From contig JAMLHH010000011.1 in NCBI GenBank assembly GCA_023957215.1, forward strand, positions 22,015 through 86,014: a stretch of DNA of 64,000 nucleotides, read 5' to 3'. Source of the stretch: Chitinophagales bacterium (lineage in GTDB: Bacteria > Bacteroidota > Bacteroidia > Chitinophagales > JADIYW01). The notes below the pieces were generated by a model, which was given only the letters and a program-made list of their open reading frames with translations, ran no database searches and was not told where the DNA came from. Below, in pieces: positions 54,125 to 63,867 of the stretch (positions within the stretch are counted from its first letter, which is position 1; each line of letters begins with the position of its first letter). A program made the position numbers and the translations under genes.

Positions 54125-55255
54125 ATGAGTGTCACTTGGAATAAAATCCCATCACCTTGTTATTTGTTGGAAGAGGAAAAGTTGATTTCTAACTTACAAC
54201 TCATCAAACGGGTGCAAGAAGAAGCGCAAGTATCTGTTATTTGTGCTTTAAAAGGTTTTGCGATGCATTCTGTTTTTCCTTTGGTGAAAAAGTATCTAAG
54301 TGGTGCGACAGCAAGTTCATTACATGAAGCGAGATTAGTATATGAAAAAATGGGTGTGAAAGCACATACTTATTGTGTGGCATATATCCCTAATGATTTT
54401 GAAGAGATACAAAAGTATTCCGACTATCTAACCTTTAACTCATTAAGTGAATATGAAAGATGGAAAAACAAAGTCCATACAAATATTTCTTGCGGCTTGA
54501 GAGTCAATCCGGGTTACAGCGAGGTGACTACGGAACTCTATAATCCTTGCGCTCCCCATTCGAGATTAGGAATTGCCGGACATCTTTTGGGAGAGCATTT
54601 ACCGGAGGGTATTGAAGGTTTACATTTTCATGCTTTGTGTGAAAATGATTCTTATACTTTGGAAAAAGTACTGGCTTCGTTTACTAAGTTGTATGATTCT
54701 TTTTTAAGACAGGTCAAATGGGTCAATTTTGGTGGTGGTCACTTGATGACACGTAAAGGATATGATGTAGAGCATTTGATAAAGATTTTAAAGGATTTCA
54801 GACAAAAATACCCTAACATCCAAGAAGTAATTTTGGAACCCGGAAGTGCAGTAGGATGGGAAGCAGGGTATTTAGTGAGTACGGTCTTGGATATTGTACA
54901 AAATAATGATATTCCGATAGCAATTTTGGATGTTTCTTTTACTTGCCACATGCCGGATTGTTTGGAGATGCCATATCAACCCAGAATTTTAAATACGAAC
55001 GAAAAAGGGGCTTTTGAATATTATATGGGTGGTGTGAGCTGTCTGGCAGGAGACTATATGGGTACGTGGAAATTTGACAAAGCTTTAAAAGTGGGTGACA
55101 AGATTATTTTTGACGATATGATACATTATACGATGGTCAAAACCAATACTTTTAATGGCATCAATTTACCAAGTATCGGAATTTGGAGAAAAAACGGCGA
55201 ATTTGAATTGGTAAATTCATATAGATATGAAAACTATAAAAATAGATTATCTTAG
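54125..55255 (+). CDS. nspC: Carboxynorspermidine decarboxylase
   Basis: PLP-dependent fold III decarboxylase in spermidine/norspermidine synthesis by the carboxy route. PSPCYLLEEEKL start, PLP Lys in ICALKGFAMHSVFP, GLRVNPGYSEVTTELYNPCAPHSRLGI, GLHFHALCENDS, and LEPGSAVGWEAGYL; C-terminal Cys in CHMPDCLEMPYQP. 376 residues. Carboxyspermidine dehydrogenase is not present nearby. Followed 20 bases later by the DUF1232 gene. Confidence 0.95.
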   Translation: MSVTWNKIPSPCYLLEEEKLISNLQLIKRVQEEAQVSVICALKGFAMHSVFPLVKKYLSGATASSLHEARLVYEKMGVKAHTYCVAYIPNDFEEIQKYSDYLTFNSLSEYERWKNKVHTNISCGLRVNPGYSEVTTELYNPCAPHSRLGIAGHLLGEHLPEGIEGLHFHALCENDSYTLEKVLASFTKLYDSFLRQVKWVNFGGGHLMTRKGYDVEHLIKILKDFRQKYPNIQEVILEPGSAVGWEAGYLVSTVLDIVQNNDIPIAILDVSFTCHMPDCLEMPYQPRILNTNEKGAFEYYMGGVSCLAGDYMGTWKFDKALKVGDKIIFDDMIHYTMVKTNTFNGINLPSIGIWRKNGEFELVNSYRYENYKNRLS

Positions 55256-55274
55256 ATAAAAAAATATTTATTAC

Positions 55275-55676
55275 ATGTCGATTATAAATTTTAATATAGG
55301 AGTTACAATAGATGGTTTGATAAAAAAGGCAGAAAATATAGCAAATAATAACCTAATGATCAGTAAGCTATTGGATATGGCATTTGAGAAAGTAGGAGAG
55401 ACCTCTGATAAATTTTTCATTTTTCAAAATAAGGCCAATGCGATGCTCCGTATGCTTAAAGCATGGTATGCCAAAGAATATCAAGGGATTTCACGAAATG
55501 CAGTATTAAGTTTAATAGCATCCTTGATTTATTTTGTCAATCCTATAGATTTAATTCCGGATTTTATCCCTGTAATAGGTCGTTTGGATGATGTATTGAT
55601 ATTAGGATTTATCACAAACAAGCTCAACCATGAGATACAAAAATTTATGGCTTGGGAAGAAGAACAACAATATTAA
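55275..55676 (+). CDS. DUF1232 (YkvA-like) membrane protein
   Basis: 133 residues. The C-terminal half carries the DUF1232 pattern SLIASLIYFVNPIDLIPDFIPVIGRLDDVLILGFI, with one or two hydrophobic helices; the N-terminal half is soluble and helical. Function unknown. It follows nspC closely and may be co-transcribed. Confidence 0.9.
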   Translation: MSIINFNIGVTIDGLIKKAENIANNNLMISKLLDMAFEKVGETSDKFFIFQNKANAMLRMLKAWYAKEYQGISRNAVLSLIASLIYFVNPIDLIPDFIPVIGRLDDVLILGFITNKLNHEIQKFMAWEEEQQY

Positions 55677-55754
55677 TTCTTAAACTTTGTTACACATCGA
55701 AGCTTTGTCTTGATTAATTGGGGTCTTTATTTAGCTTTACTAAATTAAAATCAT

Positions 55755-56426
55755 TTGAAGAAAAAAATTTTATCCTTATTTGTTTGCCTTACCCTTTTTA
55801 GTATGGGAAAAGCTCAATTGAGGACGGATATTCAACGGGAGATTACCCAGTTTTCAGGTATTATTCAGGATGAAATCAGTAAAGCACCGGTTCCTTTTGC
55901 CATTATATATGTAGATAAAGAAAAAAGGGGAACAGTCTCTACTATAAATGGATTTTTTTCATTTGCAGCATCAAAAGGAGATGTTGTTATCGTAAAATCA
56001 TTGGGATATAAACCACTGCGTATGCAGATACCTTTAGATGCATTGGGAGATAGTTATTACAAAGATATTATTTTGGAACGTGCGATATATAGCTTGGATA
56101 CTGTGACTGTTTACCCTCTACCCAAACCACATCAGTTGAGACAGGCTATCGCTAATTTGGACTTGCCTGATAATATGGTAGATTTGGCGCAAAAGGCCAT
56201 TGAAAAATCAAAGTTGGATGAGTTAGCAAAAGGTACTCATTATGACGGAACTGAAAACTTTAACCAGTATATCCAAAACCAAGTACAATCATATTATCAC
56301 TATGGACAACCGGCACCTATACACTTGTTAGATGCTTTTAGTTGGGCCAAATTTATCCAATCGATAAGGAAAAAGAAGGGAAATGCCTCTGATAAAGATG
56401 CTCAACCTTTTCTTCCGGAATATTAA
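55755..56426 (+). CDS. Exported protein with carboxypeptidase-like regulatory domain
   Basis: Signal peptide MKKKILSLFVCLTLFSMGKAQ using a TTG start at 55755 (no ATG fits). At about 38-118 is a CarboxypepD_reg-like beta-sandwich (SGIIQDEISKAPVPFAIIYVDKEKRGTVSTINGFFSF), as in SusC-like receptors but here free-standing. The C-terminal part is helical and charged. 223 residues. Probably periplasmic or surface exposed; role unknown. Confidence 0.82.
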   Translation: MKKKILSLFVCLTLFSMGKAQLRTDIQREITQFSGIIQDEISKAPVPFAIIYVDKEKRGTVSTINGFFSFAASKGDVVIVKSLGYKPLRMQIPLDALGDSYYKDIILERAIYSLDTVTVYPLPKPHQLRQAIANLDLPDNMVDLAQKAIEKSKLDELAKGTHYDGTENFNQYIQNQVQSYYHYGQPAPIHLLDAFSWAKFIQSIRKKKGNASDKDAQPFLPEY

Positions 56427-56563
56427 ACAAGGTATTAAAAATTGTATTTTGTCATAAAATATTAATGTAAATAAATATTTATTTATACTTAGTATAAGTT
56501 AACACTTGAAAGGAAACCTGGGCATGTTATTTTCGTAACTTTATATCGTAAAATATAAAGATC

Positions 56564-57076
56564 ATGGCAAGTGTAGAATTTAGTAGAAATGTGATTGGAA
56601 TGCAGCCATCTTTAAAACCTTTTGCTTTAAAATTGACAAGAGATTTAGATGATGCAGAGGATTTAATCCAAGAGACGATGTTTAGAGCTTTTTCCAATGA
56701 GGATAAATTTCAAAGTGGTACAAAATTGAAAGCGTGGTTATATACCATTATGAAAAATATTTTTATCAATAATTATAGAAAGAAAGTCAAAAGAAATACC
56801 ATTATTGATACAAGTGATAATTTGTTTATTATTAATTCGGGTGCTAATGTTTCTCGAAATTTAGGCGAGACTTCTTTTGTCAATAAAGATATCGAAAGAG
56901 CGATTTTAGGTTTGTCTAATGATTTTAGAGTTCCTTTTATGATGCATTTCAGAGGATATAAATATCACGAAATTGCCGAAAAACTTAATCTACCTTTGGG
57001 TACTGTAAAAAGTAGAATCTTCTTTGCACGAAAAGCGTTGAAAGATGATTTGGAATATTATAAAGATATGTTTTAA
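56564..57076 (+). CDS. ECF-type RNA polymerase sigma factor
   Basis: 170 residues with sigma region 2 (LKLTRDLDDAEDLIQETMFRAF, TKLKAWLYTIMKNIFINNYRK) and region 4 (RVPFMMHFRGYKYHEIAEKLNLPLGTVKSRIFFARKAL). No anti-sigma gene follows, so control may be transcriptional or unlinked. A TAACTTTA box lies about 30 bases upstream. A terminator at 57099 ends the transcript. Target genes cannot be told, though outer-membrane barrel genes follow. Confidence 0.93.
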   Translation: MASVEFSRNVIGMQPSLKPFALKLTRDLDDAEDLIQETMFRAFSNEDKFQSGTKLKAWLYTIMKNIFINNYRKKVKRNTIIDTSDNLFIINSGANVSRNLGETSFVNKDIERAILGLSNDFRVPFMMHFRGYKYHEIAEKLNLPLGTVKSRIFFARKALKDDLEYYKDMF

Positions 57077-57098
57077 TCACAGAAGATAAGATTTATAG

Positions 57099-57132
57099 AA
57101 AGAGATGTAGTTTTTATTGCATCTCTTTTTTT
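57099..57132 (+). terminator. Intrinsic terminator after the sigma factor gene
   Basis: Stem AGAGATG (57101-57107) / CATCTCT (57120-57126) with flanking A/T pairs, then T7. Confidence 0.85.
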
Positions 57133-57223
57133 GTGTTTTTAGATTAATTTTTGAGATTGTATATATTATTTATTACAAAATAAATATATTGCGATATATT
57201 TAATAAAACAAACTGAATTAATT

Positions 57224-57883
57224 ATGAAAAGAATACTTTCGACGGTTTTTTCGATTGCACTATTGGGTTTTTATATGAATACCTATGCAGCAGATAAAGA
57301 CAACTTTCAATTTGGTGTGAGAATGGGTGCACAATTTTCGAAATTGGCAGCCGGTGATGATGCTGATAAAATCTTTAACCAAGACAGCAAATATGCCAAG
57401 TCATTAGTCGGTCCGGCATTTGGATTTATTTTTGAAATTCCGGTAATGGCAAATTTTGAAATTAGACCGGAACTGAATTTTGGTTCACAAGGTCAGAGAT
57501 TTAAATTACCTAATGATATTACTTATTCTTATTGGATGGGTTATGTACAAGTTCCTATTTTATTGAGAGGTCAATTTGGTAATGAAACTGTTAGAGGATT
57601 TTTACACGCAGGTCCACAATTTGGTTACGGTACTTTTATCTTGGACAGACTTTTGATGAAAGGTGGCGAAAAACAAAAAGAATCTTATTCTTTTGATGAC
57701 CAAAAACTAAAACCTTTTGATGCTGGAATTGCTATCGGCGTAGGTGCGGAATTTCCTAAAGTAGCAGGTATGGAAGTGGAAGTCCGTTATTATTTGGGTA
57801 TGAGTAACATCAATGATTATGGAATCAAAGATTTAGAAACCAAAAATCGTTCTTTGCACTTGACCTTAGCGTTTAAGTTTTAG
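57224..57883 (+). CDS. PorT-like outer membrane beta-barrel protein
   Basis: 219 residues; signal peptide (MKRILSTVFSIALLGFYMNTYA), then FQFGVRMGAQFSKL and alternating amphipathic strands ending in the C-terminal LHLTLAFKF. Segments such as ANFEIRPELNFGSQGQRFKL and MGYVQVPILLRGQFG fit the OMP_b-brl_2 (PorT) family. Flanked by terminators on both sides, so monocistronic. Function within the family is diverse. Confidence 0.87.
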   Translation: MKRILSTVFSIALLGFYMNTYAADKDNFQFGVRMGAQFSKLAAGDDADKIFNQDSKYAKSLVGPAFGFIFEIPVMANFEIRPELNFGSQGQRFKLPNDITYSYWMGYVQVPILLRGQFGNETVRGFLHAGPQFGYGTFILDRLLMKGGEKQKESYSFDDQKLKPFDAGIAIGVGAEFPKVAGMEVEVRYYLGMSNINDYGIKDLETKNRSLHLTLAFKF

Positions 57884-57899
57884 ACAATTAAGAAATAAA

Positions 57900-57937
57900 T
57901 TAAAAAAGCACTATCATTTTTGATAGTGCTTTTTTAA
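57900..57937. terminator. Strong intrinsic terminator
   Basis: Perfect 17-bp inverted repeat TTAAAAAAGCACTATCA / TGATAGTGCTTTTTTAA around a TTTT loop; the A- and T-runs make it work in both directions. Confidence 0.92.
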
Positions 57938-57991
57938 TTTGGTATAGTTTTAGAGTATATTCAACTTGATAATTCAAATGATACAATATTT

Positions 57992-58612
57992 ATGAGTCAA
58001 TCAAAATTTACAATAAGCTTAATATTCTGTATTTCAATGTTTTGTTTGAAACAAGTGGATGCACAGGAAAGTGAGAAAAAGTTACCTATACAATTAGCGG
58101 CTATTTCAGATATGGACATAGGAAACCCGATAGCATTTTCGCCCGGATTGATGTTTGATATAGGCTTTAGATTGATGAATAAACCCAAGATTAATACCAA
58201 AGGGATTCGTGAAAGGGAATTTTATATCAAACCTTTTGCAGGATTCTATAAAAGGGAAGATTACCATACTGCCGTAATGATAGGTACGGATTTGACATAT
58301 AGAGCGACATATCCGGCAGGTGTCTTTTGGGATTTTAATGTGGGAACGGGTTATATGCATTTGTTTTATAACACGCCTGTATATGAATACAATGCATCTA
58401 ACAATAGTTTTAAAGAAAAAAAGCTGCAAGGTTATAGCAATGTAGTTGTCAAGGGAGCGATAGATTTTGGTTATGATTTCAGCAAAAACAATGCACGTGT
58501 TCCATTAGGTGTGTATGCGGGAATGGGTTTGTTTTTTAGGTATCCTAATAATGATAATTGGGTCAGACATCCTTATGGTCAATTAGGGTTAATTTATACA
58601 ATCAGAAAATAG
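57992..58612 (+). CDS. Exported protein, probable outer membrane barrel
   Basis: 206 residues with a signal peptide (about 1-24, ending VDAQ) and beta-strand-rich remainder: MFDIGFRLMN, FYIKPFAGFYKREDYHTAVMIGTDLTYRAT, VFWDFNVGTGYMHLFYN and a C-terminal YGQLGLIYTIRK. The pattern suggests a small outer-membrane or periplasmic beta protein. I do not recognise a family. Seven bases before the hydrolase lipoprotein gene, so likely in one operon. Confidence 0.75.
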   Translation: MSQSKFTISLIFCISMFCLKQVDAQESEKKLPIQLAAISDMDIGNPIAFSPGLMFDIGFRLMNKPKINTKGIREREFYIKPFAGFYKREDYHTAVMIGTDLTYRATYPAGVFWDFNVGTGYMHLFYNTPVYEYNASNNSFKEKKLQGYSNVVVKGAIDFGYDFSKNNARVPLGVYAGMGLFFRYPNNDNWVRHPYGQLGLIYTIRK

Positions 58613-58618
58613 GACGAC

Positions 58619-59686
58619 ATGAAAAAGAATTATATATACATACTCTCTTTATTATTGTTATTGGTACAATCTTGTTCAAAATATGAAGATCCCGGAAAAG
58701 GAATGATAGACAAGTACTATCATGTCAAAGTAGATGGAATAGAGCTGATGACGAGGGTTACAGGTAAGGAAAACTCTGATGTAGCAATTATTATGACTCA
58801 TGGCGGTCCCGGTGGCTCTTCACAAGTATTTAGACTAAACAAAGGTGTAACAGACTTGGAGAAAGATTATAAGATGATATATTGGGATCAGAGAGGTTCG
58901 GGTATGACACAGGGTAATCCATCCAAAAGCTCTATGACTGTCAGCCAGTTTGCAAAAGATTTGGATGCCATCGTCGAATTTACTTCTCAAGTGGTGGGTG
59001 CAAAAAATATTTTTCTCTTGGGGCATAGCTGGGGCGGTGGATTGACCGCTTATTATTTGACAGAAGATCCGAGCAGACAAAACAAACTGAAAGGTTATAT
59101 CATTGCAAATGGTGCGTATAATGTAACAGGTGGTTTAGGCGCTTCAAGACAGTGGATTATCAACGGAGCATTATTAAACATTGCTGCTAATAAAGATGTC
59201 GCTTATTGGAAAAAGGCATTGCAATTTTATGATGTCAATAAAGAAATCACTGCTGATAATTTTTTGGAACATGCATCTTATTTAGGAAAGCTAAAAGGAG
59301 GCAGATATACGAATGCCAAGGTGCAAAAAGTATATATGCCCAAATTTGAATTAGATGCCTTTGCTAAAAATCCGTTCTTTGTAGGTTATCATCTCACTTA
59401 CAATGGAGAATCTGTCTATACTTCTTTCAATTTGACTAATAAATTGTATAAAATTATCTTGCCTACCCATATTGTATGGGGAAGTCACGATGGCTTGTTA
59501 CCACCGCATAAAGTACCCAATGATCCTGTAGGTACAGCATTGGTAGAAGATTTTATGGCAAATGTCGGAACACCTAAAGAAAATTTGACATATACCGAAT
59601 ATGCAAATTCTGCACATGAACCGATGGCAGAGGAAGGTGATAAGTTTACAAAAGATATTAAAACATTTATTGAAAAATATAGATAA
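58619..59686 (+). CDS. Proline iminopeptidase-like alpha/beta hydrolase lipoprotein
   Basis: Lipobox MKKNYIYILSLLLLLVQSC. Hydrolase motifs in order: MTHGGPGGSSQVF (oxyanion HGGPG), WDQRGSGMTQGNPS, nucleophile GHSWGGGL, acid near WGSHDGLLP, and His in ANSAHEPMAEE. The HGGPG and DQRGSG motifs are those of S33 peptidases. 355 residues. Second gene of a three-gene run with the barrel-like gene and the following exported protein. Confidence 0.9.
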   Translation: MKKNYIYILSLLLLLVQSCSKYEDPGKGMIDKYYHVKVDGIELMTRVTGKENSDVAIIMTHGGPGGSSQVFRLNKGVTDLEKDYKMIYWDQRGSGMTQGNPSKSSMTVSQFAKDLDAIVEFTSQVVGAKNIFLLGHSWGGGLTAYYLTEDPSRQNKLKGYIIANGAYNVTGGLGASRQWIINGALLNIAANKDVAYWKKALQFYDVNKEITADNFLEHASYLGKLKGGRYTNAKVQKVYMPKFELDAFAKNPFFVGYHLTYNGESVYTSFNLTNKLYKIILPTHIVWGSHDGLLPPHKVPNDPVGTALVEDFMANVGTPKENLTYTEYANSAHEPMAEEGDKFTKDIKTFIEKYR

Positions 59687-59687
59687 G

Positions 59688-60476
59688 ATGAAAAGGGTAC
59701 TTTTATCTGTTATAATCTTGACAGGTTTTCACTATCTGTCCATTGCCCAAAAAGTGAGTTATGAAATAGATGCTGTCCCAAAGCTAAGTTTTGATAGCCC
59801 ACAGAATTTAAAAAATAGAAGTATTGCTTGGGATGAGAATAATTTGGTCTTATATGTGGCAGGCATTGATTCATTACATCACACACACATTGAAGCGATA
59901 GGTATCCAAGGTAATTTACTTTCTGAAGAAACTTTTGAGTTTGAATCTAAGGGAATTTGGTTTAACGATATCATGGGACTTTTGGAAGCTTATGATGTAG
60001 ATGATAATGCTATTGTATCTTTCTTCTTAGATGCAAACGGTTTATTTGAATCCAATGAATATTTGACGAGAGTTGAAAATTTACAAGAGGTCAATAACCA
60101 AGTATTTGTCAGTTATAACAGCTTATCAGATCATTATGCCTATATAGAATCCATTACTAACATGATAATAGAGTTATCACCTTATACCGGTGAAATTGAA
60201 GATTATATCGGTGTACAATTGCCTGCTGATAAGAATGGTTATCTTTTAGACAGATTACTTTATTCAGGAATAGAAGACTATCCTTATGCTATACTTGATA
60301 AAAAGAAAACATTGCTACTATTCATAAGTGCTGATGGAACAGATTTTTTGAAAGTTTCACTTCCTGATCTTCAAAGTAGTATAGATGCCTATGGTATTTT
60401 CTCTAACCACTTATTAGTTTATGAGGCAAAAAGTGCCAAGTGGAAAGCTTACGAAATAAAGAAGAAAGCTTTATAA
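59688..60476 (+). CDS. Exported protein of unknown function
   Basis: Start at ATG 59688, one base after the hydrolase stop, gives a signal peptide (MKRVLLSVIILTGFHYLSIAQ); the longer frame from 59601 overlaps the hydrolase. 262 residues, strand-rich and acidic, with segments like NNLVLYVAGID, SIAWDENN and YNSLSDHYAYIESIT recalling beta-propeller blades, but no recognised family. Its end overlaps convergent fabI by 6 bp. Confidence 0.75.
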   Translation: MKRVLLSVIILTGFHYLSIAQKVSYEIDAVPKLSFDSPQNLKNRSIAWDENNLVLYVAGIDSLHHTHIEAIGIQGNLLSEETFEFESKGIWFNDIMGLLEAYDVDDNAIVSFFLDANGLFESNEYLTRVENLQEVNNQVFVSYNSLSDHYAYIESITNMIIELSPYTGEIEDYIGVQLPADKNGYLLDRLLYSGIEDYPYAILDKKKTLLLFISADGTDFLKVSLPDLQSSIDAYGIFSNHLLVYEAKSAKWKAYEIKKKAL

Positions 60477-61259
60477 GACGATGCCCATACTTGAAAAACC
60501 ACCATCGTGATAAAGGTTTTGCATGGTTACTTTTTTGGTATAATCGGAAAAGAGCATTATGCAAAAATCTGCACACGATTTGATATCGGCATTTCCTATA
60601 GGAGAGATTTTTTCCGCATAATCGAAAAGTTGGTTAAATCCTTCAATGCCACTTCCAGCAGTAGTATGTGTTGGTGATTGACTGACCGAATTGATTCGTA
60701 CACCGTTTCTTTTCCCATAATGATAACCAAAGGATCTGACTATGGACTCCAACAAAGCTTTTGCATCGGCCATATCATTGTATTCAGGAAAAGTTCTTTG
60801 GGCTGCAATATAACTTAACGCTACAATAGATGCTCCTTCGGATAAAGCGTCTTGTTCCCAAGCGGTCTGTAATATTTTGTGGAGTGAGATGGCAGAAATA
60901 TCTAAAGTCTGTTGTAAAAAGTTGTAATCAACTTCCGGATAAGATTTACTTTTCCTAATATTCATAGACATACCTATTGCGTGTAAAACAAAGTCTATTT
61001 TCCCTCCTAATATTTCTCTACTTTTTTCAAAGAGTTGTTGGATATCTTCTAATTTGGTGACATCGCAGGGTATCAACTGAGCCTGACAGGCTTGGGCGAG
61101 TTCTTTTACCTTGCCCATACGGATAGAAACGGGAGCATTGGTCAATACAAAGTCGGCCTCGGCTTCTTTGGCGGCCAAAGCCACATGCCAAGCAATAGAT
61201 TTGTCATTGAGTGCACCGAAGATAATTCCTTTTTTACCTTTTAAAATGGGGAAACTCAT
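60471..61259 (-). CDS. fabI: Enoyl-ACP reductase (NADH)
   Basis: Final step of the fatty acid elongation cycle. GIIFGALNDKSIAWHVALAA is the FabI-type nucleotide motif; VLHAIGMSM, and the catalytic Tyr-x6-Lys in EYNDMADAKALLESIV; then RINSVSQSPTHTTAGSGI (substrate-loop region, usually SAGPIRTLA) is divergent. 262 residues. Monocistronic. Confidence 0.94.
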   Translation of the reverse strand: MSFPILKGKKGIIFGALNDKSIAWHVALAAKEAEADFVLTNAPVSIRMGKVKELAQACQAQLIPCDVTKLEDIQQLFEKSREILGGKIDFVLHAIGMSMNIRKSKSYPEVDYNFLQQTLDISAISLHKILQTAWEQDALSEGASIVALSYIAAQRTFPEYNDMADAKALLESIVRSFGYHYGKRNGVRINSVSQSPTHTTAGSGIEGFNQLFDYAEKISPIGNADIKSCADFCIMLFSDYTKKVTMQNLYHDGGFSSMGIVL

Positions 61260-61322
61260 AGCTAAATTTTAATCCAAGATTAAAGTAATGAATTTATTTT
61301 AAAAATCTTTTATCGTTTGGCT

Positions 61323-62090
61323 TTAATAGCCCATTTCTTTTAATTCATGAATGATATTGACAAAAAACCAATGAGATTTGAATTGCTTGAGTACTCTAAA
61401 TTGTTTCAGACCTACCATATCGGCATGAGATACTGACGGACAATCAAGAGTTTTGATCAGCCCTCTATAATGACCCCATTGGGCAGATTCGATAGAAACC
61501 AAACCGTCATTTTCACCATCAAAAGCATATAAAATCCCTGCTAAAGTTCTCCAAAGGATATTGGGATAATGACGGGTGACGTGACTCGCAAAAGTTTGGT
61601 AATAAACATCTTCTACATCCAATACATCTTCATTAAATACCTTCATAAAAGATTTTGTCAGTTGTACGGCGGCTCTCATGCTATCCGGTCTTTTGTCACC
61701 TATCATTTTAGCATAGATATTGACTAATCTAGCAATGGTAAATTTGGGCAAGGGTATTTTCCCTATTATGATATCTGCTAAAGAAGTTCCTCTATTGGGT
61801 GTCCCCAACATGGTAAGACTGGCTACTTTTTTGTCCATTCCCAATTTTGAAATCATATATCTCGATTCCAAACCACCTTTAGAATGTGCGATGATATTGA
61901 TCTTATCACTTTGAGATTTTTCTAAAATGTTTACAATACGATGTTTGAGTATGATGGCGTTGTCAGAGTGACTGTTAAAAGCATCTTGGTAAGAAGTATA
62001 TACATCGCAACCATGTGCTTTCAGAAAGTCGGGTATTTTCCCCCAATAATCTACTATATTGATACCGTCTTTAAATCCCAGCCCACTCAC
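61323..62090 (-). CDS. Alpha/beta hydrolase (lipase-like), N-terminus possibly frameshifted
   Basis: Lipase pattern: VSGLGFKDG start, nucleophile elbow IIAHSKGGLESRYM, LGTPNRGTSLADII, acid/His regions DGENDGLVSIES and SVSHADMVGL. The usable start is GTG 62090, which removes the first strand; upstream the same frame reads KYPFIL without an ATG. An ATG at 62166 in another frame starts MDEVVEFE and would join as EFEKIPTDKLDYCNTKYPFILVSGLG if the A4 run at 62141-62144 had five A. Predicted cytoplasmic; substrate unknown. Confidence 0.82.
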   Translation of the reverse strand: MSGLGFKDGINIVDYWGKIPDFLKAHGCDVYTSYQDAFNSHSDNAIILKHRIVNILEKSQSDKINIIAHSKGGLESRYMISKLGMDKKVASLTMLGTPNRGTSLADIIIGKIPLPKFTIARLVNIYAKMIGDKRPDSMRAAVQLTKSFMKVFNEDVLDVEDVYYQTFASHVTRHYPNILWRTLAGILYAFDGENDGLVSIESAQWGHYRGLIKTLDCPSVSHADMVGLKQFRVLKQFKSHWFFVNIIHELKEMGY

Positions 62091-62190
62091 TAAGATGAAT
62101 GGATATTTTGTATTACAATAATCTAATTTATCTGTTGGAATTTTCGAACTCTACGACTTCATCCATATAATTCGGAACTTTTGACTAAGG

Positions 62191-63663
62191 TTATCTTTTA
62201 AATGACCATTTACTTCTCCGCAACCTATTCCCGGATTCTTTGAAAGTTTTGTCTATATTTTTTGATTGATAAATACTTGTTGCAAGAAGTGCTGCTAATT
62301 GCAGTGAAGTTTTATCTTTTTTCCTGTTTGTAAAATAGTTTTCTACAAATTTTGTGTTGAAATTACCGGTGATAAAAGCTTCGTGGCTCATGACAAAAGT
62401 ACCAAAGGGCAGAGTTGTCTTTACACCTTCTATTTTATAGTTTTCAATAGCTTCTTTCATCGACTGTATGGCTTCGCTTCTATCTTTCCCATGAACAGTT
62501 AACTTGGAAATCATGGGGTCGTAATAAATAGGAATATCCATGCCTTCTTCCATACTGTCATCTACACGGACGTGATTGCCGACAGGAGGGCGATAAGTCA
62601 CTAATTTACCGATATCTGGTAAGAAGTTGTTTTCAGGATCTTCTGCATAAACTCTGAGCTCAATGGCATGACCTTTTATTTTTAAATCTTCTTGTTTGAC
62701 GGAAATCGGTAAGCCTTGTGCAATCTGTATTTGTTCCTTTACCAAATCGAGACCTGAAACCATTTCAGTAACCGGATGTTCGACTTGTAAGCGGGTGTTC
62801 ATTTCAAGAAAATAGAAATCGAGTCGGTCGTTAACAATAAATTCCACCGTTCCTGCACCTACGTAATTGACCGACTTTGCCACTTTGATGGCTGCTTCAC
62901 CCATCGCTTTTCTCATTTCATCAGAAACGACCGCAGAAGGTGCTTCTTCTATCACCTTTTGGTGTCTTCTTTGGATAGAGCATTCTCTTTCAAATATGTA
63001 GATGATATTCCCGTGGGTGTCACCTAAGATTTGAATCTCAATATGTCTCGGTGAATTGACGAATTTTTCAATAAATACGCTCCCATCACCAAATGCAGAA
63101 GTCGCCTCACTGATGGCCATTTGCATTTGCTCTTCGATGTCTTCTTCTCTTTCTACAAGCCGCATCCCTTTACCACCACCTCCGGCAGCTGCTTTGATCA
63201 ATATCGGGAAACCTATTTCTTTAGCTAATCTGATAGCTTCGTGAAAATCAGATATGGGATGATCGGTGCCGGGAACTAAAGGGACATTAAACTGGGCGAC
63301 TGCTTGCTTGGCAGCAATCTTATTTCCCATTGTTTCTATTGCTTTCGGACTCGGACCGATAAAGATAATACCTGCATCTTGAACTTGCTGTGCAAATACT
63401 GCATTTTCAGATAAAAAACCATAGCCGGGATGTATGGCATCCACCTGCAACTCTTTACATACTTCAATAATTTTATCCGATCTGAGATATGAATCTTTGG
63501 AGGGGGCAGGTCCTAAGTAGACAGCTTCGTCAGCATATCTGACATGAGGTGCATTTCTATCTGCTTCCGAATAAACCGCCACAGTCTTTAACCCCATCGC
63601 TTTTATACTTCTCATCACCCTTAAAGCAATCTCTCCACGATTAGCAATTAGTATTTTCTTCAT
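62191..63663 (-). CDS. accC: Biotin carboxylase subunit (acetyl-CoA or other acyl-CoA carboxylase)
   Basis: ATP-grasp enzyme that carboxylates biotin. KILIANRGEIALRVMRS, HPGYGFLSENAVFA, AAAGGGGKGMRLV, FIEKFVNSPRHIEIQILGD, ECSIQRRHQKVIEEAPS and EMNTRLQVEHPVTE are all present. 490 residues versus about 450 for E. coli AccC; the last 45 residues form a basic extension (ending RRSKWSFKR). The accB gene is not adjacent, so it may serve another acyl-CoA carboxylase instead. Confidence 0.93.
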   Translation of the reverse strand: MKKILIANRGEIALRVMRSIKAMGLKTVAVYSEADRNAPHVRYADEAVYLGPAPSKDSYLRSDKIIEVCKELQVDAIHPGYGFLSENAVFAQQVQDAGIIFIGPSPKAIETMGNKIAAKQAVAQFNVPLVPGTDHPISDFHEAIRLAKEIGFPILIKAAAGGGGKGMRLVEREEDIEEQMQMAISEATSAFGDGSVFIEKFVNSPRHIEIQILGDTHGNIIYIFERECSIQRRHQKVIEEAPSAVVSDEMRKAMGEAAIKVAKSVNYVGAGTVEFIVNDRLDFYFLEMNTRLQVEHPVTEMVSGLDLVKEQIQIAQGLPISVKQEDLKIKGHAIELRVYAEDPENNFLPDIGKLVTYRPPVGNHVRVDDSMEEGMDIPIYYDPMISKLTVHGKDRSEAIQSMKEAIENYKIEGVKTTLPFGTFVMSHEAFITGNFNTKFVENYFTNRKKDKTSLQLAALLATSIYQSKNIDKTFKESGNRLRRSKWSFKR

Positions 63664-63867
63664 TATAAATTGAAACTAAACTGCCCAAAACTACTGATTT
63701 AGTATATAAATTCTGATTAATTTTCTATTTGTTTTTAACATTCCTGTTTATAAGTGAATTTATAGGGTATGGAAAACTTGAGTTTTATATTGACTTATTG
63801 ACTGAAATAATGTATTTTGTATTTGTAAATGTTTGCTTATTTTTATTTTTTGAAATAGATATCGCTA

